64,000 nucleotides of DNA from Macrolepiota albuminosa (GCA_027475525.1 JAMWFC010000012.1:467831-531830); one strand, 5' to 3'. Counted from the first letter of the stretch, positions 43,601-52,520 are shown. The notes: generated from the letters alone by a model not told the origin. A program made the numbers and translations.

Positions 43601-45348
43601 ACGGGAGATTCAAAAGCGATCAAATGTGCGTTCATTTTGCTGAGACCCGAGGACGACACATGTGTGAAACAGAGAGACCTGCGTACTTTGGCGACAAGGA
43701 GCTGTTCAACCCAATTTAAACGGGATAAAACAACTGGAACAGCACCAATCCAAAAACCGTTTGCAAGTGCATACTTAGGAACTTTGCCCTTCAACAATGG
43801 GATCCTGCACTCTGAACAGACAGAATTGCATCTATGATCCAACACCGGGCCTTTTATTTCTCTCACAGATTCCGTTCCTGAACGCCTCTCCACTCTGGTA
43901 ACTCCTTTGGCGGATAACACACCGAGAAACCCTTTCATACTTTTTAGAGTATGCATATCCTTAACTGGGCGCAGCAAACCACAAACAGCGCAACCACTTT
44001 CTTCTAATTGCGCTGGACCTGTTTCGTTGCAAAAGTCGCGTATGATTTGAGTAGTTAGGCTTGGTGTAAGAGGCGCAGGAGGAAATTCGGGCTTGTCAGG
44101 GCCCCGAACATCTGCCTCAAGAACAACTTCATACTTTTGATTACGCACTACAGAGCGTCTCAGCGTGTTTCTTGCTTGTGAACTGAGTTCAGCCGTCAAT
44201 ACAGTAGACCAACTAACGCATTTCGAGCAACTGTGAGAATTAAATAAATCACTTGGATGTGACGCTCTAAAACGCTTAGGCAGCACAATCCCATGTATAC
44301 GCGCTACGGATCGTAGCTGCTTCAATGTGAGATGTTGTGAAAGGGTAGACAAAGGCAGCCTAGCATGCACGTATCCTGCAGCAATCGGGTACGACAGCAA
44401 ACCTACATCATCTGCATGATTGATGAATTTGAATACGTGTCGCGGGTTGTGTTTGCCCTGACTCGCGTCGATGTACGTATCTACTTGTGCAAAGGAGAAC
44501 GCATAGGTTTTACCACCGCCTATAGGTCGCCTGAGGACACGTTTAGGTTTACGAAGCGATCTTTGACGTCCGAGGGACTTGCGCGCGGACAATCGACCAC
44601 TCCTACGGGAAGCTCTAGACGCAGATAGATGCGAATACCCTGATATTCTAAGTCCAGGTACCACAAACGATTTTACTGCAGAAAGGGTTGAGCTAATAAC
44701 GATGTGTTGGTCCAAACAAGGCCACGTATCAGGCAAACGGTATCCACGCAGTAAGGTTTCGACAGCAAACGTAACATTACATACATTGTTCCTCATCATG
44801 CGGTTACACAATATAGGACCTAGGTGGCATCGGCGCAGGCACGCTAGAAAATCGTGACGGGACATGAGGGATCGCATCACAAAAAGTCGCGTTATCCTGC
44901 ATCGTTTGAACGTCGCCGGAACAGTCGAAAATCTACAATAATATAACCAGGGCATATAGAACCGAAAAAAAACATAGTATCGATTAGGTATGTTGACCCT
45001 AAAAAAGGAAAATACCCAATGCGTGTGTGTCCTGTTGCCCATGGAGTCTTGAATTGCAAGGTATGTGCACTGATTTGTGCACATATCAAACCGTACAGTA
45101 GTATGGCATTCTGTATAGGTACGATAGCATCGTTCAGTATCACGGATCGAGCATCGCTCAGTATCATAGATCGAGCATTGCTCGGCGTTCGACAGAACAC
45201 ATAGGTATCGAGAGCGCGCGGGTTGAATTACTGTAGGCTCCCTGTCGACCGTACATGAGATATGTCGCACCAAATTAGATACGTGCATACCTTGTGAACG
45301 ATGCATATTTAAAAACAACGAGCAATATATGGACTGATAGCCAGGCAC
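37657..45348 (-). CDS. Helitron Rep/helicase with C-terminal cysteine-protease-like domain
   Basis: One uninterrupted frame of 2563 codons. The first about 160 residues are Cys/Tyr-rich and unlike protein, so the likely start is ATG 44865 (MSRHDFLACLRRCHLG), giving 2402 aa. In full-frame numbering: Cys-rich region CAVCGLL...CSECRIP near 450-520; MFPWLFPYGFGG; the HUH rolling-circle site LTLHLHMLLW near 985; Rep tyrosines LLYVTKYITK near 1220; PIF1-type helicase with Walker A GGMGGTGKT (about 1690), Walker B VFFDEVSML (about 1765) and QLPPV. From about 2300 a separate domain begins NSCAYDSVLSIIYNLW, with later His residues (CPAHHATARR) and PPIVYFDIS, resembling a papain-fold (Ulp/USP-like) peptidase. 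All key residues are present, so the element may be active. Confidence 0.93.
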   Translation of the reverse strand: MPGYQSIYCSLFLNMHRSQGMHVSNLVRHISCTVDREPTVIQPARSRYLCVLSNAEQCSIYDTERCSIRDTERCYRTYTECHTTVRFDMCTNQCTYLAIQDSMGNRTHTHWVFSFFRVNIPNRYYVFFRFYMPWLYYCRFSTVPATFKRCRITRLFVMRSLMSRHDFLACLRRCHLGPILCNRMMRNNVCNVTFAVETLLRGYRLPDTWPCLDQHIVISSTLSAVKSFVVPGLRISGYSHLSASRASRRSGRLSARKSLGRQRSLRKPKRVLRRPIGGGKTYAFSFAQVDTYIDASQGKHNPRHVFKFINHADDVGLLSYPIAAGYVHARLPLSTLSQHLTLKQLRSVARIHGIVLPKRFRASHPSDLFNSHSCSKCVSWSTVLTAELSSQARNTLRRSVVRNQKYEVVLEADVRGPDKPEFPPAPLTPSLTTQIIRDFCNETGPAQLEESGCAVCGLLRPVKDMHTLKSMKGFLGVLSAKGVTRVERRSGTESVREIKGPVLDHRCNSVCSECRIPLLKGKVPKYALANGFWIGAVPVVLSRLNWVEQLLVAKVRRSLCFTHVSSSGLSKMNAHLIAFESPVEKVYHVLPPPRADMDDVLAILFTGPCQPTGEDLKRLPLLVRRNAVKQALEWLKLNHSAYTDIEICDSNLDDYPEDTPPVKVVYKESLEENRTVDPAVYKVDGDNGVSAGDCPFVVHGLTGESLSAKTKDELKGIALKHWHSNGKALLVGHSSRPVNWMKDATVYPQMFPWLFPYGFGGPGCVKGCVSVKVHKGNLLMYHDKRFQRDTGFPFAAFSHEQIRAATTGGFLAIERNDFAHIAERIASLDVELLKSMADRMAKGEIIKPTNQEEQKCFKVIEDVDAVSGRIDGSPITKKHMRNEIWSLVIDKGAPSWFITLSPVDIRHPICLYYAGDNIKFEPDVLLPSDTAYRLIARNPVAGARFFHFMVSAFIKHVLGVDTEHEGLYGHTSAYYGTVEQQGRLTLHLHMLLWLRGSLSPEEARRKIMDPSSDFQRALVEYLESAFTGDFLTGTMDQVIDNIEKSKKMPEYIDPTRTMPQPPPPDHLCRSKQETSINRLPVPTARDASTDSIPDAGQSDPQALPQECVGCEETSNWWTQFRNTVDDIVFRSNVHTCHTSYKKDGSKKLGKENKGCLDNKWGRCKARFPKELFQQTEVDPLTGALNMRKAEPWLNTFTASLSYLFRCNTDVTSLRSGTAVRGVLLYVTKYITKSSLKTYTAFEAVGTVLTKYQDIVNGPLPQQEKARSLMTKMANVMSAKSEMGSPMICMYLLGNPDHYTDHKFTNLHWPSFVREVKRAWPEDQPTDSSYGSDKIAIIRKKGRVVGLSPVFDYIYRGIELRNMTLYEWASRCERVKSTRRGNKSSKSKTANTLTVNFTDDHPLSDSHATLVYPPGQKRVPNFIGPTLPRRDKGDRDEYCVTMLTLFKPWRSGADLKNKYDLWSAAFDNHHFTERQLCLMANMNIKYECMDARDDFYAQLKRGGMAFPGMDNSVSNIRDIEQKDYVDDEDNGQPEDYGIDLDCSNEIGKTELKRRRDMAIMTSTMTNLNWDKPVMAQTSPDTTKHSPSVSDMPGTYWRHKVSETRASILKDRQKDMLSVREQRVGRSDEQNKPGIVEVCDRSFLEKKHLNIKWEPTISEITTSFNLNEEQTRAFRIVANHAATSNPEQLRMYMGGMGGTGKTQVLKALSQYFAARGESHRFAVVAPTGTAASLLGGSTYHYLFGINDMVRDSPAQLAQVKSRLIGVQYVFFDEVSMLSCRDMYKISARLTQITGLSHLPFGGMNMVFAGDFAQLPPVTGRENAALYSRSVGMRSIDLNEQKAALGKAVWHQVTAVVILRQNMRQTMQSPDDKSFRTALANMRYRACTKDDIQFLESRRVSNLSDSSLLNDDFRNVSIITAHNIDKDAVNVVGSSRFALESGLELTDFFSEDTVLDKGDESTCKGKGRGASGRNRVPLHSSIQNILWEQPPSSTSGQVAGKLSLCVGLPIIIKTNIATELCITNGQEGYVYGWKSCTGSVGQRMIDTLFVKLKNPPHHVQIEGLSEDVVPITRSTVSTECSLPNDQKITISRSQVEILVNYAITDYASQGKTRPFNPVDLFKCQSHQAYYTALSRSATAAGTIIIRGFDRTVIQGKATGALRQEFRDLELLDEITRLRYVGKLPKGFHDAPRRSDLIASFRRCKSDTYFPPHLHPSLRWSKNDQFDDSGYIDINWHIISRERPLQERPLPKNTFVPARGAKVYKDPCSTGKRKIQEDIEHGPSKRRRLSHADSLSILQGTCPPFACSWKLNSCAYDSVLSIIYNLWREDPLEWSRKLSTSSPRLNKHLVKDFHSIAPGDHEALEETREWLRTKLSQRNHREFPFGEYTSVHSLINELSVNTSDVLDSFMVCPAHHATARRRVKSKSVMIILTPGRPSIREHVDDFWCYTSTRCDSCARRLIKVSQFLMAPPIVYFDISSVSVNVDKRLEITTVDSASVSKYILKGVIYFGNSHFSSRYVSASNESWYHDGLTTGHKMIRESESTSSIDMSKCNSRTATLAVYIRTE

Positions 45349-45353
45349 CGTAC

Positions 45354-45464
45354 ACAGACAATCTCATCGTTGAAATCAATTCACGAGTACAAAACAAGTT
45401 ACATATGAAGCAACCATCACTATAGTCACCTGATCTAATATTACATCACAACTCGAAACCATCG
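45354..45464. other. non-coding upstream of the Helitron ORF
   Basis: AT-rich and without open frames. If the ORF starts at 44865, this and 44866-45353 form its leader/promoter region. Confidence 0.4.
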
Positions 45465-45830
45465 ATGGAGCGATAGCTTACATAAACCATGTCCAGAGTA
45501 GCAGCTTATATAAACCATTGTTGGGGCGACAGCTTACATAAACCACTGCTGGAGCGACGGCTTACATAAACCACCGCGAGAGCCATAGCTTACATAAACC
45601 ATTGCTGGAGCGATGGCTTATATAAACCACTGCTAGAGCAACAGCTTACATAAACCACCGCTAGAGCAATAGCTTACATAAACCATTGCTGGAGCGACGG
45701 CTTACATAAACCACCGCTAGAGCAACAGCTTACATAAACCACCGCTGGAGCAACAGCTTGCATAAGCCACTGCTAGAGCGACAGCTTACATAAACCACTA
45801 CTAGAGCGACAGCTTACATAAACAAGCATT
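45465..45830 (+). repeat. 28-bp minisatellite, right array (13 units)
   Basis: Thirteen units of 28 bp with consensus GAGCGACAGCTTACATAAAC followed by CACTGCTG. Units vary at a few positions, nearly all transitions. Confidence 0.92.
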
Positions 45831-46138
45831 AACACAGTAACCGAAGGTAACGCGACGAAAGATTCAAAGCACGTTGGAAGTACAATTAAATCCAGTGGGG
45901 TAACAAACCATTTATACATAGATTTGCCGAAGAAAAGATTATTCACTCAGTGAACAAACGGTCAAACAAACAACGGCTCAACAAAAAGTCTGTCTATATC
46001 GAGACTATCAAAACAACGCAACACAAAAACGACTGCTAAAAGTAACAAGTAACGTCCGATGGCTAGATGGCTAAGGTCACAACTGATGTCACAATCCGCC
46101 CGTCTGCACTGTGCCTCCCAGGCGGAAGGTCGCCGAAT

Positions 46139-46142
<4 letters not shown>

Positions 46143-46180
<38 letters not shown>
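46143..46180 (+). repeat. (T)38 homopolymer
   Basis: Thirty-eight T in a row. On the minus strand it is a poly-A 45 nt after the stop codon of the 46225-48058 gene. Length in an assembly is uncertain. Confidence 0.95.
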
Positions 46181-46181
<1 letters not shown>

Positions 46182-46224
46182 GCACAGTCGACCAACAAGG
46201 ACAAAGGAGCGGCGAAAGCAGGAA

Positions 46225-48058
46225 CTACTTACGCCCCTTGGACTTGGCCTTCCCCTTAGTGGCACCGGCGCGGTCCACCACAAGAGCAGGTTCAACAAGA
46301 CGCATCACGTAAGTAGGGTCGTGCAACACAATGACAAACAGCAAGTTCAAGGTGAGATACCTGAAAAACGTGAGAACATATTCAAACACAACGAACACCA
46401 ACGTACTTGTGACCACCGGACTCATACCAGTTGGCACTAAAACCAACACTGACGACAGAACTTTCCGGAACCTCAACATTGTTGTTTTCGTATGGACGCC
46501 AAGAAGGAAGAGAATCAAAGTCACTGGGCGTAAAACGGAACGGTTGACCGGTTTCTACCCTGCCGTCATACACAGGTACTGAGAAAATGTTAGAACACCA
46601 TCTGGAAACGAGCATAACAAGAACCTTTTTGATCAAACTCAACGACCGGCTTATACAGATCGGCAACCCCAGCCGATTTGAACACAGGAGCATCCATCTC
46701 GGTAAACATTGAGTTACTCTTTATACCGGAGGGCCTCTTGGACTTAGGGGTCGCGTACCCACCGTCTGAAGTCACATCAAATGCAGAACCAACAAAAACA
46801 ACGAATCACGACTCACCAACATTGTATGTAGGGGTTTTACCCTCACCTCTAGTAACAAATGCCACACCATTACCAGAAATAGTACCTCGAACACCGTCCG
46901 GGAGGTTGAAAACACAACCCAAAACAGCAAACTGGCGAAGAGACTCTTGATGGAATTCAACAATCTCGATACGATGCTGACCATACTTGTCAGACGGACT
47001 CCCAACAAGAACAGAACTGTCAAATAAATGCGAGGCAGTTACCACTCCAGAGGTAATACAGACACAGAAGGGACCCGTCAAATCCCGAAGAGCCAATCGC
47101 TGCTTCGGGGCATTGAGTTGGACAGGGTCAGTCCTGGCCAAGTTAACGTAGAAGGCGTGACGATTGAATAAAAGAGAAGACGACAACGAACTGTTGAAAA
47201 AGTCATACATAAGAACAGAAAAAAATACAAAACAAGAAGCAAAACGCACGTCCAATTGTCTTCATTCATATGCTCAGCAACAACACCAATGCGCGCGTAA
47301 CGGATTTTACCGTCACTGTTCATTTTGTCATATCCAAAAGGCTGGATTATGAGTTGTTTCCTGACGACAAGTTGAGTAAATGCAAGCAAAATAGTAGACG
47401 TTGGTCCGCACTTAAGGAACGGCAGTCCTTGATAAGTCGACACCATAAACTTTTCTTGGATAGAAGGCTGCATGACCGCATCCACTGCAAGCTCTTCCGC
47501 AGGATCGAGACAAGGATCAATGCTGCAGCAAGACATCAACAAATGAGGTACAGAGACGAAGGGAAGAAAATAAAATAAAATAAACATACGGTTCAACAGC
47601 ATCTGAGCGGACAATCGAAAGCGGAGCAGCCAAAGCAGACGAAACGGGGACGGGAGGCACGGGAGACTCGCCATCTTCCGACAATCCATAATCGGGAGCA
47701 GAACTATCATCGACAATAAAGTCCGATAGCGTGTCACTATTATTGTCCGCAACATCCCAATCGTCGATGTTATCATCGCCCGCCGTGACAACAAGAGGCT
47801 TCTTAACAAGCGGTCTAGGTACGGGCCGCTTAGCAATCCTATACCAAAGCGAAAAGAACAAAATGAGCACAAGCAAATAACAGAAGAAACAATCCACACT
47901 GACACAACAGGCAAGTCATCATCGTCATCGTCAGACAAGTCAACAAGTTTTTTGGGTGCAAATTCGTCATCCAAATTCGGACTAGCGGCCTTGGCCGCAG
48001 CTCCGGCACGCGACCTTTTAGGGCTTGACTGGCTCGCAAACAAAGCCTTCTCCGTCAT
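46225..48058 (-). CDS. multi-exon gene of unknown function beside the Helitron (499 aa)
   Basis: Seven exons join in phase: 48058-47904, 47838-47590, 47522-47250, 47190-46817, 46765-46625, 46578-46407, 46360-46225, total 500 codons. Donors include GTATGT, GTGCGT, GTGAGT and GTACGT. The product starts MTEKALFASQSSPKRSRAG, then has an acidic run (LSDDDDDDLP), a folded-looking middle (IDPCLDPAEELAVDAVMQ; FYVNLARTDPVQLNAPKQR), a conserved-looking end (FRFTPSDFDSLPSWRPYEN; ESSVVSVGFSANWY; YLTLNLLFVIVLHDP) and a basic tail GKAKSKGRK. I recall similar C-terminal patterns in multi-copy hypothetical proteins of agaricomycetes but cannot verify this. It may be Helitron cargo. Its start codon overlaps the stop of an upstream frame (ATGA). 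Confidence 0.72.
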
Positions 48059-48059
48059 G

Positions 48060-48829
48060 GTACGGGAGCGCCTTGAGAGTGCAAAACATAAGGCAAACCG
48101 CGCATGAACGCGAACAAATCAGAAATCACGTACACAGCACGACCACTTGACAAGGTCGCATCTTCAGCAGTCAATCCAGCCATAGCCCGACTACATAGCA
48201 GCAGTCAAGCAAAGTAACAAGGAAAACGGAGATACAAACATGACAGGTGTATCAACGGACGGAATAGACACAGCCCTCTTTTTCTTGGGCGACGGCGTGG
48301 CAGGAACACTAACAGAACTGACACCAAGACATTAAGTAAAACGATAGTCACAAATACAACAAGTAACACACGAACCCATCATGCGAAGCAGAAACCTTTC
48401 GCTTAGACGGCGACCCGCCGTCAATAGACCTAAATAACATTAGCATTACAGATTACAACACGAAAAGAGTACTCACCCAGCAGATGGTTCGCCTGTTTCA
48501 GATCCAGAAGCTGTCGCCGCAGAAACGCTATCAAATATGCTACAATAAGCAAATTAGCAAGACCAACCGGAACTGAAAGAGCCGTACACACGCTTGCAAC
48601 CTATCCGCACTCCTGCACCGAGGACAACAAGTTTTTTTCTTTAAAAAAAAAAAAAAAACCGTACACACGCTTGCAACCTATCCGCACTCCTGCACCGAGG
48701 ATAACAAGTTTTTTTCTTTAAAAAAAAAAAAAAAAATCAAAGACACCAATATAAAACACACATGGTCTTGAGTTGGTCAACAAGTGTCTGAGCCTTATTC
48801 TCTTCAGACTTTATCTTGCGAGGGGGCAT
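48060..48829 (-). CDS. probable 5' exons of the same gene, or a separate small gene
   Basis: The minus strand from ATG 48829 reads MPPRKIKSEENKAQTLVDQL, then short exon-like pieces ending in GT: FDSVSAATASGSETGEPSAG, SIDGGSPSKRKVSASHD, SVSVPATPSPKKKRAV, then MAGLTAEDATLSSGRAVYVI ending HSQGAPVP with a TGA that overlaps the next ATG. The pieces are Ser/Pro-rich with an NLS-like SPKKKRAV, as for a disordered N-terminus. If GTACGT near 48.13 kb is a donor and the AAG just before the next ATG an acceptor, it fuses in frame to the downstream gene. Exon limits are not certain, and a 77-bp duplication (48582) disturbs an intron. Confidence 0.45.
48582..48735. repeat. 77-bp tandem duplication ending in an A-run
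   Basis: Copies 48582-48658 and 48659-48735 differ by one C/T. The A-run after copy 2 is one base longer. Confidence 0.9.
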
Positions 48830-49576
48830 GGGTTCGTATAGTGACACAAAACACACAGAGAAAAAAGAGGAGGCGGAGAGGGGATTATCAAGGAGAGTGG
48901 ACAAAGGACACTTATATAGAGCAGCAAGCTGCACGTCGCATCAAGGAGGGAAAGACAGTATAACGTAAAGAACGGTGTATCCCTTTCTTCGAACAAAATA
49001 AAATTAAGTAGAATGAAAATTTCAGTAAGACAAGATTCACAGAAGGCACAGCGGGACCTTTTAGATAGAACACAAGCATTGCAGATCCACAACTCGTAAC
49101 GTTGTACCTTAATAGCCGTAACCTCAGAAGGGCAACACACTAGAGATTCACCAATGAGAGGACAAAGAAAGAGAGACAGAGGAACATCATAAGGTCTGTC
49201 CCTGAACAGTTGAGGATGATAAAACGAAGCCAGAAACGAAGCCAGAAATTAATGTACCACTGGAGACAGACTACGGGAAGCGTCACGATGACAGGCACAG
49301 AAGGTACCAAACAACCGAAGTGCATATACCAAAAAAGACGAAGCCGATAGGAAGGAAACGAGTTGGGTATGGGATAGGTAAACCAAGATACGTCACGTCA
49401 TACACAGGAAAACAGTCGAGGCACTCACTGATCACTTCCTGATACTATAAAGAATACACAGATAGCACAACAGACTAGAAGGATATCAAGACACAGCAGC
49501 AATACAATGTACGTCTAGCCACTGTCCGACAGGTGTATTATACTGACAGAGCCACAGTAGATATATCATAACAAAA
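48830..49576. other. intergenic, divergent promoters
   Basis: Lies between the start of the minus-strand gene (48829) and the plus-strand gene (49577). No coding sequence is seen. The arrangement allows shared regulation of the two genes. Confidence 0.45.
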
Positions 49577-50743
49577 ATGACCTTAGGAGCAGATTACGAC
49601 ACAGAGGCAGCAAGTAAGCAACGTTTACAGACATCTCAACATCAGTAGACTCATCACGCAACCAAGAAACTGCGATTGAGAAAGCCATACGCAAAGGAGA
49701 AGAAGAAAACGACGTTATGTTGACCAGCGTCGCAAACGTAAGTAACCAAACCGCACACCGTATGTCGGACTATCAACATACAAGACATAACAGGAACCAA
49801 GATGGGCAGAAGCCATTAAGACAAAAGAAGTAAATAAGCCTCACTCATGGCGACTAGTGTACGTCCATGAAGACGGCGATATATCAGACGAGGAGTTGGT
49901 TTTCACGGTATACGGAGCCATAAGCGAAAAGGATCTCCTGCCACTGAAAAGAGAAACACGCATGAGGTGCGTTCAATGAGATCCAACAGAACAGAGTCTA
50001 ATCACATAAAGCAGCGACTACAGACGACTGAAATACATGAAGCAATACGTGAAGCTGGACGGCCTAGGAACAAAACATTTCGACGATGCAATGATAGGAG
50101 CAACGGAGATTAACAAGCACTTCGAACTTGAATTCTCAGAAGGCCGTCTCGAATGCTGGTATAACGCGTTCCTCGGACAGCAAGAAAGATCACTAGACAT
50201 CGCGAACAGGATATTTACACCGACATGCGATGTAGAGAAGAACGAACAACACATTCCCATGGACAGGGAACTAGACCCGTACAATCTCACAGAGAAAATA
50301 AGGCAGAAAGGGTTCATGATTACCGAAGACAACGTGGTCCAATTTTCGAAGATGAAGGTAAATGAAGGGAACAGGACAACGTAAGTACAACACAATAGAG
50401 CAACACACAAAACTGAAGGAAACTTAAGATACGAACATTACAAGCCGGAAAGATTCCGAGTGGGAGACCTCGTTTCTGTCCAGCTATCTTTCCAGGTTGT
50501 TAACCTGGCGGGTGGGAAACTCAAAATGCTTCTCGTATTGAGATCCATGACTCTTATCGAGCACCGGTCTAGCTTCATAAAAGTGAGCGACAAAGCAACA
50601 CAGTAAACACACTGATAAACACCCCACAGAACGTAGTATCCAACAAAGGGACCAAGAACAAACTGAAGAGAAAGCTGAGAGACATTTCAGACAAGGGCCA
50701 GAACAGAATGGACGTAGACGCATCAGGCAACGGCAACCAATGA
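49577..50743 (+). CDS. 6-exon gene of unknown function, divergent from the previous gene (308 aa)
   Basis: Exons 49577-49613, 49646-49737, 49794-49966, 50024-50380, 50429-50582 and 50630-50743 join in phase to 309 codons ending TGA; donors are GTAAGC, GTAAGT, GTGCGT, GTAAGT and GTGAGC. The product starts MTLGADYDTEAA. It has SWRLVYVHEDGDISDEELVF, then a helical middle (LECWYNAFLGQQERSLDIAN), a beta-rich motif ERFRVGDLVSVQLSFQVV and KLKMLLVLRSMTLI, and a basic-acidic tail (LKRKLRDISDKGQNRMDVD). I have an impression that this motif is common in agaricomycete hypothetical proteins, unverified. No enzyme motif. Alternative: the last donor is skipped and the protein ends soon after KATQ. Confidence 0.7.
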
Positions 50744-51129
50744 TTACATCGATCAAAAAGCCTTCAATTGCGACCACGACACTCGGATCTCATTCGCTTT
50801 GTCACATTGTCAATAACGGCCTCGTTGATCTTTGCCAATCGCATATAGTTTCGACTACGATTCACAGACACTTGCTTGGGTCTGACTATATTGTCGTCCT
50901 GCTTCCTTCCCTAACGAGTCCACTGGACCCGTATTTTGTTTCTCCCTCATCCACCGATCCTTCTCGTTTTAGTCGCTTTTATAGTATTCCCGCATCATCA
51001 TATTACCAAATACACTGCATTTGCCCACAAATGTAATATCACAAACAAACAACTTTTATAGTATTCCCGCATCATCATATTACCAAATACACTGCATTTG
51101 CCCGCAAATGTAATATCACAAACAAACAA
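50744..51129. other. non-coding sequence with duplicated tail
   Basis: No gene is recognised. The right part is the 77-bp duplication that starts at 50976. Confidence 0.5.
50976..51129. repeat. 77-bp tandem duplication
   Basis: Copies 50976-51052 and 51053-51129 differ at one site (A/G). Confidence 0.92.
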
Positions 51130-51240
51130 CCGCGAAGGCTTACATAAACCGCAGCTGGAGCGACGGCTTACATAAACCATAGCTGGAGCAACAGCTTACA
51201 GAGCAGCAACTTACATAATGTCAACTTACATAACCAGCGG
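51130..51240 (+). repeat. 28-bp minisatellite, third array (short)
   Basis: Three to four units (GGCTTACATAAACCGCAGCT and variants) in the same orientation as 45465-45830, decaying to the right. A single unit-like piece recurs near 51430. Confidence 0.8.
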
Positions 51241-51712
51241 CCAGGAATTTATTTCTATTTTCTTTTGACGCGACCCCAACTTGTACATATTTTATTCACT
51301 TTCGTACTTCTTCACTTTTGTTGTTCACCAGTTCATTAGTTCAATAATATTTCATTCCTGCTGACAAGTCGATAGCTACCTATCTAGTGTAAGTAGATTA
51401 TGTTATCGTAATATAACGATTCATCTATCGACGATGTAAACGACTGCTGGAGCAAAGAAATAATGAAACATTCTCACATCCGTCAGAAAACATAACAAAT
51501 TACATACACAATAAAAATATACAAACAGGAAACAAATGAAAATAAATCAAGATAAAGGATAGCAAAACAAACAAATAAAAATAAAAAACACATTCGTATA
51601 TATAATCCATCGACTTGGTGAAATAAACACAATAATGTGCTCAACACAAGAAAATTATATATATGTGTATATAAAGAAAACGCAAGGATTTTTCAACATG
51701 AGGATGAACATA
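51241..51712. other. AT-rich sequence without genes
   Basis: A-rich, low-complexity sequence; no frames or motifs that I can support. Confidence 0.5.
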
Positions 51713-51950
51713 ATAGCCGGTAGAGATAGCCGAAAGGGAGCAAATATCGAGGACATGGCAGTAATAGCCGGTAGAGATAGCCGAAAGGGAGCAAATATCG
51801 AGGACATGGCAGTAATAGCCGGTAGTAATAGCCGGTAAAGATAGCCGAAAGGGAGCAAATATCGAGGACATGGTAGTAATAGCCGGTAGTAATAGCCGGT
51901 AAAGATAGCTGAAAGGGAGCAAATATTGAGGACATAGCCGGTAGAGGAAG
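51713..51950. repeat. minisatellite, 51-66-bp units
   Basis: About four units of TAGCCGGTAGAGATAGCCGA... to ...GAGGACATGGCAGTAA. The first two are 51 bp apart; later ones contain an extra TAGTAATAGCCGG piece. Confidence 0.9.
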
Positions 51951-52029
51951 AGAACGGCAACTGCCGAGATCACGTGAGGGGCACAAATTTCGAGGACAAA
52001 ATGCGCGCCAAAGCAGGTAGTAAAACCTC

Positions 52030-52462
52030 AGTCTACTAAAGTAGACCTCGGAACTTTTGTCGTACTCTCTCTTTCTTTTCAATGGAGTCGAGTATTCTGA
52101 GATAACCGGTGAGAGCCTGTCAAGCAAGGTTCTCTGCAAGGTTGGATTTTCGGATTCTTTCAACGATAGAGGTAATGGAATCGATTTTTGTTTGCTGTCC
52201 TTGCCAAAATCCGTTGACGATGCTTTCAAGTTCGTCAAAGATTTGCTTCTCCTCTTCGGACAGCTGTGCTGCCTCTGGGGTAGGGTCCCAAGATGTTCTG
52301 CAAGGCTCGGCCAGGGCATGAGCTCCTTCTCCTGACTGGTACTCGGAAAAATTTTCCGTGAATGTTTGGGAGGTGGATCCTGTGGGGTCAGGTTCTCGAG
52401 CTGGTCCAGTAGCCATGCGCTGAGGAGTGGAACTGGAGGCTTGCCTGCCATGCGAACTCATA
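52030..52462 (-). pseudogene. gag-like N-terminal fragment of an LTR element
   Basis: The minus strand from ATG 52462 reads MSSHGRQASSSTPQRMATGP, TENFSEYQSGEGAHALA, QIFDELESIVNGFWQG and IVERIRKSNLAENLA. A TGA follows, then LTGYLRILDSIEKKERVRQK in the same frame. A disordered start followed by amphipathic helices fits a gag N-terminus. The 192-bp repeat upstream (52521-52712) could be the end of its LTR. No pol sequence follows; the minisatellite does. Confidence 0.4.
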
Positions 52463-52520
52463 TATCGGAGTGATACGAGGTGATATAAGGTGTATTGAGT
52501 TTCAATGATTGCAAAGCCAG

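Noticed and set aside
45465..45830. Regular 28-bp repeats that resemble a CRISPR array
   Set aside because: The units are contiguous with no unique spacers, vary among themselves, and lie in a eukaryotic genome. They are a minisatellite.
46059..46440. Open frames rich in poly-Phe or poly-Lys around 46.1 kb
   Set aside because: They are produced by reading through the (T)38 tract and have no other coding character.
51641..52451. Long minus-strand frames with repeated LSLPAIT/ICSLSAI units
   Set aside because: They are translations of the 51-66-bp minisatellite in a frame other than that of the gag-like fragment.
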